Assembly: GCA_032164295.1 (NCBI GenBank)
Contig: JAJHTX010000004.1
Location: 310,001 to 374,000 of the forward strand
Length of the DNA: 64,000 nucleotides
Direction of reading: 5' to 3'
From: Inonotus obliquus
Taxonomy: Eukaryota; Basidiomycota; Agaricomycetes; Hymenochaetales; Hymenochaetaceae
Shown piece by piece: positions 36,208 to 49,069 of this stretch. The first letter of the stretch is position 1. Every line of letters begins with the position of its first letter. Under the pieces are notes generated by a model that was not told the origin of the DNA, did no database searches, and saw only the letters and a list, made by a program, of their open reading frames with translations. A program made the position numbers and the translations under genes.

Positions 36208-37479
36208 ATGCTCAGGCTCACTGTCGCCATTGTCACTCTTGCTACTAGCAGTCTTGCCGCGAACTACAAGCGCGTTACTTGCCCCGACGGTAACGTTGCG
36301 ACTGATGCCGCTGTACGCCCTTTCATTCTTGACCTTCGTACCATGCTAACAAAAATCTTGTGGTAGTGCTGCGCATTCTTCGCCCTACGGGATGACTTGC
36401 AGAACAACCTTTTCGAAGGCGAATGTGGTGAAGACGTCCACGAAGCCCTCCGCTTGACTTTCCACGACGCGATCGGTTTTTCGAAATCGGGTGCGCTTAA
36501 GGGTGGAGGAGCTGATGGATCCATCGTCCTCTTCTCCGACACCGAGCTCGCGGATCCTGCCAACGCGGGTATTGACGACCCTGTCGCAGCAATTGCACCA
36601 TTCTTGACGCGTCATGCCGTGTCCGCAGGGGACCTTATCCAATTCTCTGGTGCCGTCGGTCTTGCGAACTGTCCAGGTGCGCCGCGTCTCGAGTTCTTGG
36701 CCGGTCGACCGAACGCAACTTTCGCGGCGGAGATCGGTTCGGTCCCAGAACCACAGGCGTCTGTAGACGAAATCCTTGCCCGCATGGAAGATGGTGGCTT
36801 CTCAGACGCTGAAACCGTCCATCTTCTCGCCTCGCATTCAGTTGCAAGGTCCGACACGCTTGTCCCTGGACACGAAGCCGTTCCGTTCGACACGACTCCA
36901 TTTACGTTTGACCCGCAAGTCTTCCTCGAAGTGTTGCTTAGAGGCGACGGAGTCCCTTTCGGTGTCAACAATACTGATGGTGCTGAAGTTGACTCTCCGC
37001 TTCCGGACTCCGGTGAGATGCGCCTTCAGTCCGACTTTGCGATTGCCCGCGATGCTCGCACAGCATGCGAATGGCAGGCACAGATTGGTATGTATCAATA
37101 ATCGAATTTAATGCTGCGTACTGCTGACTCCCAGCGACAGCTGACCAACAGTTGATGGCGAGAAACTTCCAGGCAGCAATGGCTAAACTTGCCATTGCCG
37201 GTCACGACCGCAACAGTCTTGTCGACTGCTCAGACTTGATACCGACTCCCGTCGCCGCTGTTGGATCTGCTGCTACGTAAGCAAAACGTTTTCGGGGTGG
37301 GTAAAGAACACCAACTAACGGGAGTTTTCTTGCTTAGCTTCCCGGCCGGCACGAGCCCTGATGATGTCGAACAGGTCTGTGCTTCGGCGTTCCCGTCGTT
37401 GTCAGTCACGGGTGGTGAAGCAACTCAGATCCCAGCTTGCCCTGATGGTGATCTCGATCTCGACGACTGCCCATCCTAA
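36208..37479 (+). CDS. mnp: Manganese peroxidase (class II heme peroxidase), short type
   Basis: Secreted enzyme that oxidises Mn2+ to Mn3+ with H2O2 in lignin decay. 369 aa from exons 36208-36312, 36367-37087, 37135-37276, 37338-37479. The signal peptide [17 protein letters not shown] is followed by ANYKR, a Kex2-type propeptide end. Distal heme pocket: [13 protein letters not shown] (catalytic Arg and His). Calcium site: GGGADGSIV. Proximal His: [11 protein letters not shown]. The three Mn ligands are present: both Glu in CGEDVHE and the Asp in HSVARSD. At the position of the exposed catalytic Trp of lignin and versatile peroxidases stands His (five residues before the proximal His), so it is a manganese peroxidase rather than those types. 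The C-terminal tail after CPDGD is brief, as in short MnPs. Conserved cysteines are in place and no break is seen. Confidence 0.95.
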
Positions 37480-37786
37480 ATTCTACTCACGAAAATTCCC
37501 CCATCTTGGTCATATGATACCTATTTAAACAGTATCTAGTGTTGATGCTCCGGTTGCGTAATAATATTACATTATCATTCATAGAATATAACAGTCTGTT
37601 ATACGTAAGTAAAGCGAATTGAGTGCAGGACCAGGACGGGATTGAACATAAGTACTTACTTTTGTCCGCGTGTCCATACATGGACATTTATTCACACAAG
37701 TGGAGTGTTCTGTAATCTCTGAAAATTTTCTTAATTTTAGCAGCATACATACAATCTTACTACCATACATCTATCAGGACTGGAAA
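37480..37786. other. Intergenic, peroxidase to ADE2
   Basis: 307 AT-rich bases of presumed 3' UTR and ADE2 promoter; nothing specific recognised. Confidence 0.45.
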
Positions 37787-39680
37787 ATGGACAGACGCAG
37801 AATCGGCATACTAGGTGAGAGTGCGTCTCTACTGGATAAATTATGAAATCTGCAAGATCTGAAATACTCCACATAGACCGAAACAATCTGGTCCATATGT
37901 TTATTGACAACGATGTCCAGGTGGTGGTCAGCTCGGGCGTATGCTTGCTGCTGCTGCCTCGTTGCTGAATGTTGACGTAGCAATTCTTGATATTGGCGAC
38001 CATGCACCCGCGAAGCAGATCGTCGCATCGCCCCCCGACCTTGGTCACGTCGACGGTTCCTTCGCAGACCCTGAAAAGATCAAAGAACTCGCAACAAAAG
38101 TGGATGTCCTGACGGTGGAAATAGAACATGTCGACGTCGACGTTCTTGAAGAAATAGCCAAATCGTCGAATATAGCGGTGCATCCGAGTCCTTCTACGAT
38201 CCGCATAATTCAGGACAAGCTTGCTCAAAAGGACCATCTTTCCGAGCATAAGCTACCGGTCACCGACTATATGCGCGTCGACCCGACCGCAGAGTCAATA
38301 GAAAATGCCGCTGCGCGCCTCGGATTGCCGTTGATGCTGAAAAGTCGTACCTTGGCATATGACGGGCGAGGAAATTATGTCCTTACGGATGCAGCAAAGA
38401 CGGAAGAAGCCGTCGGGACTCTTGGGGGGCGTCCTTTGTACGCTGAACGCCTGGTGCGTCTAGCAAAGGAAGTCGCGGTGATGGTCGTACGGACTACTTC
38501 GGGTGATACGCTTTCCTATCCGGCTGTAGAAACCGTACACAAGGACAGTATCTGCCACATCGTGTATGCTCCTCTCCACCACTCGAATCCCGACATTGCA
38601 ACTCGGGCTAGAAAGTTAGCAGAAGATACAGTAAAGACTTTCACTGGTGCCGGGATATTTGGCGTTGAGATGTTCCTGCTGGACGATGGTGAGAATAAAA
38701 TTTCACTCTCCAGACTGCCATACTGAATCATCCGTGCTCTAGATACTCTCCTCATCAACGAGATTGCACCTCGTCCGCATAATTCCGGTCATTATACAAT
38801 CGAGGCATGCCACACGTCTCAGTATGACAACCACTTACGCGCCATCCTTGGCCTCCCGCTTGGGTCTACGCAACTGAAAGTACAGAGTGCAGCTATGCTC
38901 AACCTTCTCGGTTATTCAAACTCTATGGGAGAAATCACACGAGTCGCGCGTGCCGCCCTAGACGTGCCTGGTGCCTCTGTGCATCTTTATGGAAAGCGCG
39001 AGTGCCGCAAAGGCAGAAAGATGGGACACATCACGCTGGTCGGGGACTCTGATGCAGCGGTCCGCTCAAATCTACGCCCGATCTTGCAGGAACTTCCAGA
39101 CGCGACGCCGGAATCCGTTGACAAGTACGCGCCTCTGCTTCCCGAGGCAGGCGCAGGTAGATCATCCCCGCAGCCACTTGTGGGTGTCATCATGGGTTCG
39201 GATAGTGATCTGTCAGTAATGATTGCAGCTGCGAGGGTACTCGACTCGTTCCGAGTACCGTACGAGCTAACAATTGTGTCCGCGCATCGTACACCGGCTC
39301 GAATGGCACAGTACGCGGGTAGTGCTGCGTCTCGCGGTCTCCGGGTTATCATTGCTGGAGCCGGCGGTGCAGCGCATCTTCCAGGCATGGTTGCTGCTAT
39401 GACATCGTTACCCGTTATTGGAGTTCCAGTGAAAGGTAGCTCTTTGGACGGCGTCGACTCGCTGCATAGCATTGTGCAAATGCCGAGGGGTATACCAGTC
39501 GCGACCGTCGCAATCAACAATAGCACGAACGCAGCTCTGCTCGCAGTCCGAATTCTAGGCTCAAGTATTCCATCTCTGCAAATAGCAATGGATAACTACT
39601 TGAAGAAACAGGAACAGGAAGTCTATTCCAAAATTTCTAAGCTGGAGTCGATTGGGTGGGAAAGCTATGGAAAGAACTAG
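37787..39680 (+). CDS. ADE2: ADE2, phosphoribosylaminoimidazole carboxylase
   Basis: Bifunctional purine-pathway enzyme that carboxylates AIR to CAIR; 577 aa, close to the 571 of yeast. Exons: 37787-37814, 37921-38688, 38743-39680. The short first exon gives MDRRRIGIL and joins in phase to [13 protein letters not shown], the start of the PurK-like ATP-grasp domain. Further landmarks are [33 protein letters not shown], and [17 protein letters not shown]. The C-terminal PurE-like domain begins about residue 410 with [13 protein letters not shown], then [26 protein letters not shown] and [19 protein letters not shown]. The 106-nt first intron is long for this window. Cytosolic housekeeping gene; loss gives red or adenine-requiring mutants in fungi. 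Confidence 0.97.
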
Positions 39681-39848
39681 GCGAGGCTAGGCGAGGGGAA
39701 GTATTACGCAACAGCTCTCGGATGTAAGAATTATAATGCCGTTGTACACTAGACACAACAACCAATAAACTGTGTACAACAGAGTATTCAAAAATACATC
39801 AACAGAAATGTCCTGCATAAATATGAAGATATGACCCAATCAGTCCAG

Positions 39849-41210
39849 CTAGCCAGTAACTGGTCTCCTCAGATTCTTGCTAAACTCCTTATAGTCCGCT
39901 ATCTTCTGCTCCATAACGTCTCGGACAATGCCGCATAAACAATATCCTTTCCATGCACCGTTCGCCATGTCGAAGTAGAAGTATCGGGAGTCGTATACGT
40001 CGTCGTCCGGCGCGGAAAGGAAGACTTCGCGTACGCATGCATCCATATGTTTGTAGAAACTAGTCAACAAGTTCGTTAGCTCGGAAGCACATAAATAATC
40101 GGCACATGCGTACGATTTCTCGGTGTTCGGCGTCCATATCTCTTGTTTCTTCGCAAGGAAAGAGAGAACGGAAGTACGGACGTGAACCAGCTCTTCGGAA
40201 GCGAGGTACTGATCCTTGCAATCAACAAATTGCCGCTCCTTTGCTCTTAGAAGAGGTCGAAGGAGGAGAGGTGTGCGACCGGTGAGTTCCTCAATGAATT
40301 TTCGTTCATCGGGTCGAACTGAGGGTATAGTCTTGATATTATGCTTCCACCACCAGCTCATCTCTTCCTGTTCATGGCTTCAGTCTGTACTAATCGGGGC
40401 CAATAGGGGAAAAGGAGGACACACCTCATTGAAGCCGCCCTGAATAGGGAAGTCTTTGATATTGCTCCGCGTTCCGGGCTTAGGACGGTATGACTTAGAT
40501 TCGGCAGAGGCGCTAAAGACAACGAAATTGCGACTGCACAGCTCGTCGAGCCAAGTGCGGACCTGGCCCTTCCTTTCCCTATCCGGATCGTTCGGAACCG
40601 CATCGAGAGCCTCCCGCTGGTCAAGGACAAAGAAAATTGACCCAGTCTTGCGCCATGCCCGACAAAAGTCGCGCACCTGGTCAACGCCGGTCCATGCGTC
40701 CATCGTGCTCGCATACTCGGGAAACGCGAACTGTAATGCTGCGCGCATCTCGATGAAGAAGCACTCAAGAAGCAGAACGCAGTCTGGTACGTAAACTACA
40801 CGCTTGCCCTCATGGAGTAGCAAGCAAGCGAGTGCTGCTAAGACATGCGATTTGCCTGTGCCGGCACATCCATATACGCAAGCCTTTGCGTACGCTCGGA
40901 ATGGGTCCTTCTCGAAGTCCGCAACGCATTCATAGAGCCGTCTAAAGATGTGCCGACCCATGAACGCAAAAACGAGAACCTTGGACTGACGCTGCAAATT
41001 GAAGCGACCTGGTTGACCGGAAGTCGTGTGCGGAAATGGGAGCCAGTTCCAGTGGCGCGGGTCTGAGTAACGTGCTGGAGGATCATCTGGATTCTTATTC
41101 GAGATAAAACCACGTCGAACAGCCCGCTCCTCAGCTTCGAAGAAGGTGTCTGTGTCACTACTTCAAACAGCCGACAAACGATTTGGTAGTATACCTTCAA
41201 GTTCTTGCAT
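39849..41210 (-). CDS. Crinkler / RHS-type P-loop NTPase protein
   Basis: 419 aa on the minus strand; exons 41195-41210 (only 16 nt, MQELE), 40425-41149, 39849-40367. The conserved entry is PPARYSDPRHWNWLPFPHTT, common in fungal Crinkler-like proteins. Then come MGRHIFRRLYECV, a Walker A loop GCAGTGKS (residues 99-106), GKRVVYVPDC, a Walker B-like SIFFVLDQ and later LTGRTPLLLRPLL. This NTPase module resembles the retrotransposon-hotspot / Crinkler N-terminal half; fungal copies have no settled function. The classical ubiquitin-like header is absent from this model; either it is lost or an upstream exon in 41211-41525 was missed. The C-terminal half (to NLRRPVTG) shows no known nuclease. Such genes tend to be lineage-specific and multicopy, in contrast to its housekeeping neighbours. 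Confidence 0.74.
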
Positions 41211-41525
41211 AATGGAATAGGGCTTATCTCGTGAAATGCAGTCTTCAAACTAGTATATACACAAACCTAGTAAGGAAACAAGAATGATATCAGCATTCAG
41301 CGCGCTGGTTATGACAAGGCGAGCAAAGATACCTACCGTAGATATGAATTCAAGAAAGATGTGGTTGACGATGTGTAAAGTGGTGAATTTCAAATATTGA
41401 ACTTATGCGACACCCCACGTGACTGCTGCTTGGAAGTGGGGTGTTGGGTAGAAAAAAAAATTTCTACTAATTCTATGAAATAAGGTCCAGTCGACGATAA
41501 TTGACTGTGCGGTAGGCGATAATCA
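41211..41525. other. Divergent spacer between Crinkler-like gene and URB1
   Basis: 315 bases shared as promoter by two divergent genes. It could hide a further 5' exon of the Crinkler-like gene; nothing definite is visible. Confidence 0.4.
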
Positions 41526-44500
41526 ATGGTATCGAACAAGCTGTATTTTGCCAGTGGTCGTGACATACACAATCTCTTTCGTTCAAACGGTCAGGACGTC
41601 CCAACCGATGGTGGGTGGTATACTTATTTCATCAGTATATTACGGTATTACTCATTAGCTGTTCAAGCACTCGAATCGTTGAAGAACCAGTTATCTCTAA
41701 AGCCTGGAGAATACTCAGTGTCTTTGCAGGACTCGCGCATTATTCTGGTAAAGGAATGGCTTGAACTTTCACCAGGGGCTCAGGACATTTTCATCGTCCT
41801 TGACAGACGTCTGCAGGTGCGGCAATTGTTAACATCTCACGGCTTCGTTACAAAGGCTCAACGGGCTCAGGTCGCAGTGGACGGGCACTGTTTGTCTATT
41901 CTGACATCTCTTGTGACCATTACGTCCCAGCATTTAGTATATCAGCCTCTTGGCCACCCGATCGTCAAGACCTTGCTTTCGCCTCGCTGGTTGCGCAAAC
42001 TACACTCTCATCTATCCGGCGGGCAACTCGAGATATGCCTTGCATCATTGAGATTGTTAAACTCTTTATCCACCTTTGCGGCCGGAAAAGAGCAGAAGAA
42101 TCTTTTAGAGAGTTTCGCTTGGGATTTGAGGGTATGCTTCGCAAGACTCGTTCAAAATCCGTCCTAATTCTTCCCAGGTTTTTCAGAAACTCCTGCGCAT
42201 GCGTAAAAGAGAAAAGGATGCCAAACATGACGTCCTCTCCAGGCCGGATATCCGTACCAGTTGTCTGCAGCTCATTCTATCCTTCGTCTCTTCGTCTTCC
42301 TATATAAAAGCAATGTTCTTGGAACATCGTCGGGATATCTTCTTGACAATCTTTAAGGGAATGGATGGAGATCAGCCTTCTGTTGTACGTTATGTACTAG
42401 AAACACTCTGGTCGCAACTTTGGCAAGATCAAAAACTGAGAAAGACTGTGAAAGTTGCGTCGTTTGGAGAGAAAACTATACAACAGGTGAGTAACGACTG
42501 TGCCGACGCTGTTAGCGACTTGACAGCTATTTTAGCTACTGAAACTCTATGACCGCTCCGAACAAGAAGGCTCGCATCCGGAGAATGTCCCTGCCAACAT
42601 CGTCCATCACTTCCTGCTCGCGATTTGCACGCACAGGGGTGTAGGGATTTGTTTCGCAGATAATGGCTGGTATCCGCGGCAAGTAAATGAAGGCGAGGCT
42701 CGGGACGGAGGGAATACAATTCATAACAAGATACTGGCGAATGTATTAAAGATGCTCAAAGTCCATGATGTGCGACAGCAGGAGTTGGCTCTGAGGGTAC
42801 TAAGCTCTTGTCCGGAGCTCGTCGCTGGTTACTTGCAATTCCTGGCACCAACGCTAGAGCCTCGTCTTTCTTCGAAATGGCTAGCGAGCGTGGCCTTTTT
42901 CGGGGCCATAGTTTCTCTGCCGGTTCCTATCGATAGCTTCCATCTCCTTTCAATAACTTCTTCGTCTAGCAAAGCGCAACCCTTATATCGACCCGACCCG
43001 CCCCCGCTTTCTATCATCATCAATAACATCACCCCGTCACCCACTGTCAAAATGCACCTAACAAAGGCGCTTCATTCATCTTACTCGCTATTGCAGCACA
43101 GCGCGGGAGTTCTGCTGGCTCAATGTCTCCTCAAATGCGAATCAGTGCAAGATGCATTTCGGACGATCAAAGGTGTTCTTGCAGAAGATGAAACGGAGGG
43201 TCAATGGTCTCGACGCCTTAGTGATATCGATCGTGAAGTACGGAAGCGACTACCAGACGTGAATGTGGTGATCGCTTTTGCTAGCGCTCACCAACTCGCG
43301 ATGGCTCCGACGATAAAGGCATCCATGCTTTCGGAGCTTTCGCAGAGGCTCTTGTGGATGTATCACCGCTGTGCGCCTTCCCTCATTGTCGAAGCAACAT
43401 ATGACTCATCCAAGTCACTTCGGACTCTTATTGACGTCGACGAGGGTCGTTTGCCAGCCTCATCGGCAATGCAGGGATTTAACAGACTACGACAGCTGCA
43501 CACCCTTCGGATGTTGACGGAAAGTGATCAGTTTATCTGGGATTTAAAGACAGGTGGGCACCAAGCTTCAATTTCCTTGTTCGTTTCCAAAAAAGAATAC
43601 AATTTTTACAGCTCCTTCGGGTCCGTCAAATGTGTATATTCTACTTGAACTGTTCCTGTTTGCACGGCGCCCGTCCATCCGCCAGGCGACGACAAAGCTT
43701 CTTTCACAAGCACTGCAGGATAGCCTATTGTTCCAGCATGATCCGGGCGAGCTACACATTTGGCTAGACGCATTACCAGCAACTGTGCGGTCTTCTGATG
43801 CGGAGGCACCCGACGGTGCAAGACTTACCGATGAACGTCAATGCGTGATCTCTTTCCTAGAGGCATGCATGCAACGCTGTACGAAGACCCCACACCGGTA
43901 CCTGGAAGAGCTGGAATCGCTTGTAGGAACTTCTGATATCACGAGTCACTCACTGAGCCCAATTATTGCTACAATCGTTGAGCAACTGCATGCGAAAATA
44001 AAGGGAAAGATACTGGAGCCGTCAGACACACTCTCGCTAACAACATTCTTTAGAAAGGCAATCGTTGGTCTCCTTGGTAGACAGTCTGACACTGGGATAT
44101 TTCACGCTATCTCCGCGAAGCTAAGGTCAATCGTGACCGGCAGCGGTGCGTTCTCAGAATTTCCGACAATCACCGTTGCACTTCGGAAAGAATGCGACAT
44201 CCTGGACAATTGCTTGTCATGGTGTGCGTCGAAATCTCCATCGAAAGTTGCCACGACGGGCATGAGTACCTCAAACACTGTGATGAGCTTCGTCTCCCGG
44301 GTGGAAAAACATCGAAGTGGTAAGCAATTTTTCCGACGTGCTGCCTAACCGTGTCTGACTTTTGTAGAAATGGAGGGACAATCGCCAGTAATCCAGGCTT
44401 ATGAGTTGGTGGAATGGATCCGCCTACTTGATCATCCACTGACTTCCGCAATCGTCGATCGAACCGCTGCTGTAGTCAAGCGGCTTCACGCACCCGCGTT

Positions 44501-47500
44501 AACAAGCTTCTGTCTCCACTTGTCACCAGTATCTGGTTTCTTATGGGCACTCCCTGAAGACGACATATCAAGCTGGTGCGTATCTCCATGCTCTGCTTTT
44601 GTCTCGCGGCTCATTGTCCGTAGGGTTCCGACAGATTGGATAATCCTCAACTGGGATCAAAAGTTTGTAACTTGGGCGAGGTTTGCTTCCGTCATGGAAA
44701 CAGCTCTGCGAAAACATCGTCGGACGCTGCACCAATACAAAGTCCTGGTTGGTCTCGTACTTCATCGTCTTCGCCACTGGCATGATTCCAACGATGCCAT
44801 TCCTATGCTCGAAGCGCTGGTCATTCTATTGGAGAGCGCGAAAAACGAGCTACCTCCTCCGGAATTTACTGCCCTGAAATACTTTGGAATGTCCGAGAGA
44901 CGAGAGCTGCGGCATCTGGCATGTGCGCTGGAACCATCCGTGGAAATGGTATCAGGTACATTCAAAACATTGAGCAGGTGACGCAGGTACTGAAGACATC
45001 CATAGCATTAGAGCGATTGCAGGGGTGCGTAATTGATCCGAGCTCAGAATCAGATCGTCTCCTGGTGTCCTCCATCTGCGCCCACTGGGTCGGAATTTTC
45101 AGCGCTACTTTTAAACTTAGTTCATGGCAAAACGTATGACATGATTTTCATTGGTCTAGGGGAGCCCGGCTCACTGACATTTCCCTCGCAGCTGGCTGGA
45201 TCACATATATGGATTAAGTTCATGTCACCTAATGACTTACTGGAAGTCGCGGAAGAGCTCTTGAAATCTCTCCAAGACCTTCATGTCGCATTAGCGAAGA
45301 CCCTGCCATTACAAATTGTTGATGCGTTGCTCAAGGCCCTTGCGTGTTGCAGGGATAAGAACGATTTTTCAATATGGATGCGTGAGCATGTGATGTCTTT
45401 CATTGCGCTGCGCAATCTTCTTCCAAGGACAACCGCGCTCGACCAGATAATTCTGCATTGTGTGGACACAGGTCCATTATCTGGATATGGCGTTTTCATG
45501 CCTGACGGGTGTACCTTGCAACAAGCCATTGATGTGACAGAGGTCTACTGGGAATCTCTATTGTCACCATTGCCACAGCGGGCTTCAGTGACCTCACTTC
45601 TCACTGATAAGGAATGGAGTTTGAACCACTCCAGGGCCGTTGCATCGTTCATTCATCGCTCCCCAGTCGCTCGCCGTTCGTTCTGGTCATGGCTTTGCTC
45701 TGATCCCCTTGACGAAAAGCCAGCTATATTTGAACTTGCTCCCGCCATACATGCCGTCCTCGACGCTAGTACAAGTGCCGAGTTCCTGAGCCTGGAGAAA
45801 GAGGACGTTGCAACCGTATCATCCCTGTTCCGCGGCATGGCCAAGGAGTTCTTTAAAGGGCGCGATACCCTATATGGTTCATGTCTGGAGAAAATGATAT
45901 CACATTTTCGATTCCATAGAGCTGACTTCGTCGAGGTCCTCTCTGAAGGGATCACATCGCTGCCTGCCCACACGCTTCATTTGCAATCGCTCTACTTGGT
46001 CCACCGCCTAGTCGATGTATTCGAGTGCGCTCCCTTTGCAGAGGCAGCTGTTGGTCACGGCTTGCAATGGGCTGTGCAGCACCTGTCTGAGACCAGGTCC
46101 CGATACCTCGACGCGTGTTCTATCGCTACCCTCAGTGAGTCTAACCCTTCACTGCTACAACGCTGTGCTTACATAGAGAAACATTAGCCGATGTGGTCCG
46201 TCTGAGCACGAACATAGATATACACTATGCTGAGCTTGTTCTTACGGTTGCTATTCGGCATCACGTCTATTCTACAAACTCGATGCATCTTGCCGAGGCC
46301 TTACTCTCGAAGGTCGCTTTGAAAGTGAGTCAAAATAACCAATATGAGCGCTTCTTCTCAACTGTATTGCAGCCTGCGTCTGTCAATCGCTTTATCCAGA
46401 GCATCCTCCAGCATGTCGACTTCGTCAGACTGGCCTCGTTGGATTCGGTCTCCGATGAGAGAGAAGCGGTTTCGAAAGTATTGGCAACGCTTTTCCTAGC
46501 CCATCCTGCTAATACGTGCCAGCCTTCTCACGCTCAATCCCTGGTAAAGATGTATTCAGGTTCTATGTCTTCTGCGGATCGCCGTATTCTTGCGATATTT
46601 CGCCTATTCGAGGAGCAACAGCAGGCATCCGTCGCTTCGATCATCGCTCAATGGTCACATTCGAAGAGTCCTGATCAGGGAACAACTCTAGATGCTATCT
46701 TAAGTCTAGATCCTCCGCGGGTCTTTCGAACATGTCTATCTTTCCCGGATGGACGGGCCTTATCAGACGAAGACGAGAATATAGCACCTCTCCCTGAATA
46801 TGCATCGCTATACGATTCGGTTTTCGTGCTTCTTCTTTTCGCGCAGATGCAACTTGGGTGTCCCCCCAAGTCTGCTCTTTCATGGGTATCAGTGTACCGC
46901 ACAAACGTCGTATGTCTCATAATTCGATGCTTGTCTTCGACGGATCATGCCGTTCGCAGAATCGCCACCCTACAGCTCGATGGCCTGTACAATGTTATGC
47001 AGGTTAGTTTCCACGTCTGAAAACGGTGACAGTGTTCTGAAAGATCCCCGCTTTAGGAGGTAGATATGCAGGAAAAACCACATGTTATTCAGATACTTGA
47101 TATGTGCAGGGATCTCCTGGAGAAAGCACCGGACCACAGAGAAGTGACGCGTCTGCCATCTTACACGACGCTGTTATTTGCGCATGCTCTCCGGAGCATC
47201 TTCTATCCAGCAAACTTCATTTACCCTCATACAGCTCGCTTTCTCTTGCAGCGACCTCAGATAGACATCCGAGATCTTCCACTTCTGTACAGCATGCTAT
47301 ATGGGAACAGGGATGACTGGAAGAAGGAACGCGGGTGGATTGTACGCTTTCTTGCAGACGGGATGCAGAGCAATGATGACTGGCGACTCTTGAAACGCCG
47401 TCACGCATGGGACTTGCTGGCAAGTATGTTTCAAGGTTCATATGACGACACTCCATTGCGCCATTCCATATTAGAGGTGAGCCATTCGAAGCCCCGCGAG

Positions 47501-48255
47501 TGATGTCAAGTAATGTATTGGACTTCTCAAGTTCTTAGCCAATCTTACATGTCAACAACGACCGGCGACCTTTCTCGTACTCCGATCCTCACTGGTTCAT
47601 TGGATTGAGAGTCAGCTTCTCGAGATGAAGTATGATGAAAGTACCGCCTGGGCAAAAATCGTCGAAAACATTCTCGTGGTCGTCGACATGAGTCGAATCG
47701 AGCCTGCAACGAAGGACAGGATACAGAACGGTCTTCTCAGGTGTCTTTCCAACCTGATATCTAAGTCAGGTTCGTTCTCATTGCAGGCAGTTCGTTTCTA
47801 TCTCAAACTTATAGCCTATAGATCTCGCCTTGCTTCGTCTAGTCTCTCGCGCACTGGCAAGGCTGGACGGTGATAACTTGTCGGCCAGTTCTATCAAAAA
47901 TGCGGTTGACCTTGCCTTTGAACGCCTCCGTACCTTCGAGCGTTCGAATGTGATGCCTCTGCACACTGATGTTGACTATCACGCGATCGGTAAGCGAAAC
48001 AGTTATCCTCCACACCACGGTCTCGGCTTGCATCGGCCACTATTCGAGAGTAATATTGAGACCTGGGGAAGAACCGTGGAAAAACTATGGAGTGTGTCAT
48101 TTATGCATGGTATATTTGAACCTACTTGGTATCGGTTGACTGGGCGTCTTTTGCTCTGGAGAGCATGTGTCGGAGTCAGGGAATCACCTATAGGAGAATG
48201 GGCGAGGCTACAGTCCCTGCATTATTTTTGGCATCGGGACGGGAATAATGTATAA
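41526..48255 (+). CDS. URB1: URB1 / Npa1, nucleolar pre-60S ribosome biogenesis protein
   Basis: Very large helical-repeat protein, about 2062 aa, needed for early 60S ribosome assembly in the nucleolus. Exons: 41526-41610, 41659-42131, 42178-42486, 42536-43553, 43612-44319, 44368-44948, 44978-45133, 45192-46134, 46179-47002, 47057-47476, 47532-47769, 47822-48255. The N-terminal Npa1 domain is seen as GHPIVKTLLSPRWLRKLHSHLSG-type and HDVLSRPDIRTSCLQLILSF sequence; a middle segment VHDVRQQELALRVLSSCPELV and the C-terminal domain (DNLSASSIKNAVDLAFERL, ending SPIGEWARLQ) also fit the family. The length compares with 1764 aa in yeast and about 2270 in human. The first intron (41611-41658) is a multiple of three and was placed by splice signals. 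No disabling change was seen. Confidence 0.88.
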
Positions 48256-48789
48256 TGGCCGTATTTGAAGTATAACAGTGCAGCTGTGTATTCTGTTCCT
48301 TTGATATACATGGTAAAAATCAGCTAAAGAAGAGCTATACTAATAACAAAAAGAGAAAAATGCAATGAGTAAAGAAAGAGCGCGATGTCTTCTCTTCTAC
48401 TTCTACAGGTGGGTACATTACTGTGTTTCACTCCTTACAGCTGTTTGCAAAAACATTCTCAGTCACACCATCATGTACTTTGTTTCCTCAGAGGTTGAAA
48501 ACAGACTAATCAGCCAATTTCTCAGTCAATACTGCACATAAAAATCTGATCTAAACATGTAAAAAAGGTACTTGAAAATGCACTTCTAATGGTGTAGAAA
48601 TGTCTGAGAAATGTGATGTGTGCATGGCAGAACAAGAAACACAATTGTGTCAAGTACATATCTCACCTCCTCCTTCAGGCAATGCAAAGATCATAACTCA
48701 CTAAATACTTCACATAAGAATCTGATACAGCCAGTTAAAAAATGTACTTAAAAGCACACTTCTAATTGTGTAAAAATATACAAGAGATG
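48256..48789 (+). repeat. Repeat R2, copy 1 (tandem ~175-bp units)
   Basis: From about 48433 the sequence contains TTACAGCTGTTTGCAAAAA and CAATACTGCACATA, shared in the same orientation with 62366-62780. Within it, two related units (about 48520-48620 and 48700-48795) repeat the pattern AATACT.CACATAA, GTACTT.AAA, CACTTCTAAT.GTGTA. No coding sequence. The class is unknown. Confidence 0.5.
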
Positions 48790-49004
48790 TGTCAGAATTC
48801 CACAAAGGATATTCTAGGTAGCGGCACAGTGCAGAAGATCACAAAGATCAAAAGTAGGAAGAATAGCAAGGACAACTAATTTGAACCACAGGCCTACAGC
48901 CTATTTATATACTGTACAATAACTAATACAGTTATACTAAGAAACTATGTACTTATGATCACGCACAAGGCTTTATATGTTATACTTTGTGTCACTATGA
49001 CACA
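48790..49004 (-). repeat. Probable 3' LTR of the Copia fragment
   Basis: About 215 bp directly downstream (minus strand) of the RNase H end. Read on the minus strand it starts TGTGTCATAGTGACAC, holds TATATAAATAGG (TATA box) and ends GAATTCTGACA, thus TG...CA termini. No second LTR copy was found in the window to confirm the limits. Confidence 0.45.
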
Positions 49005-49069
49005 CTACTATTCTACAATGTTCCATACCATTCCATATGATGTTATACTCTAATAATAATACTCAATTG

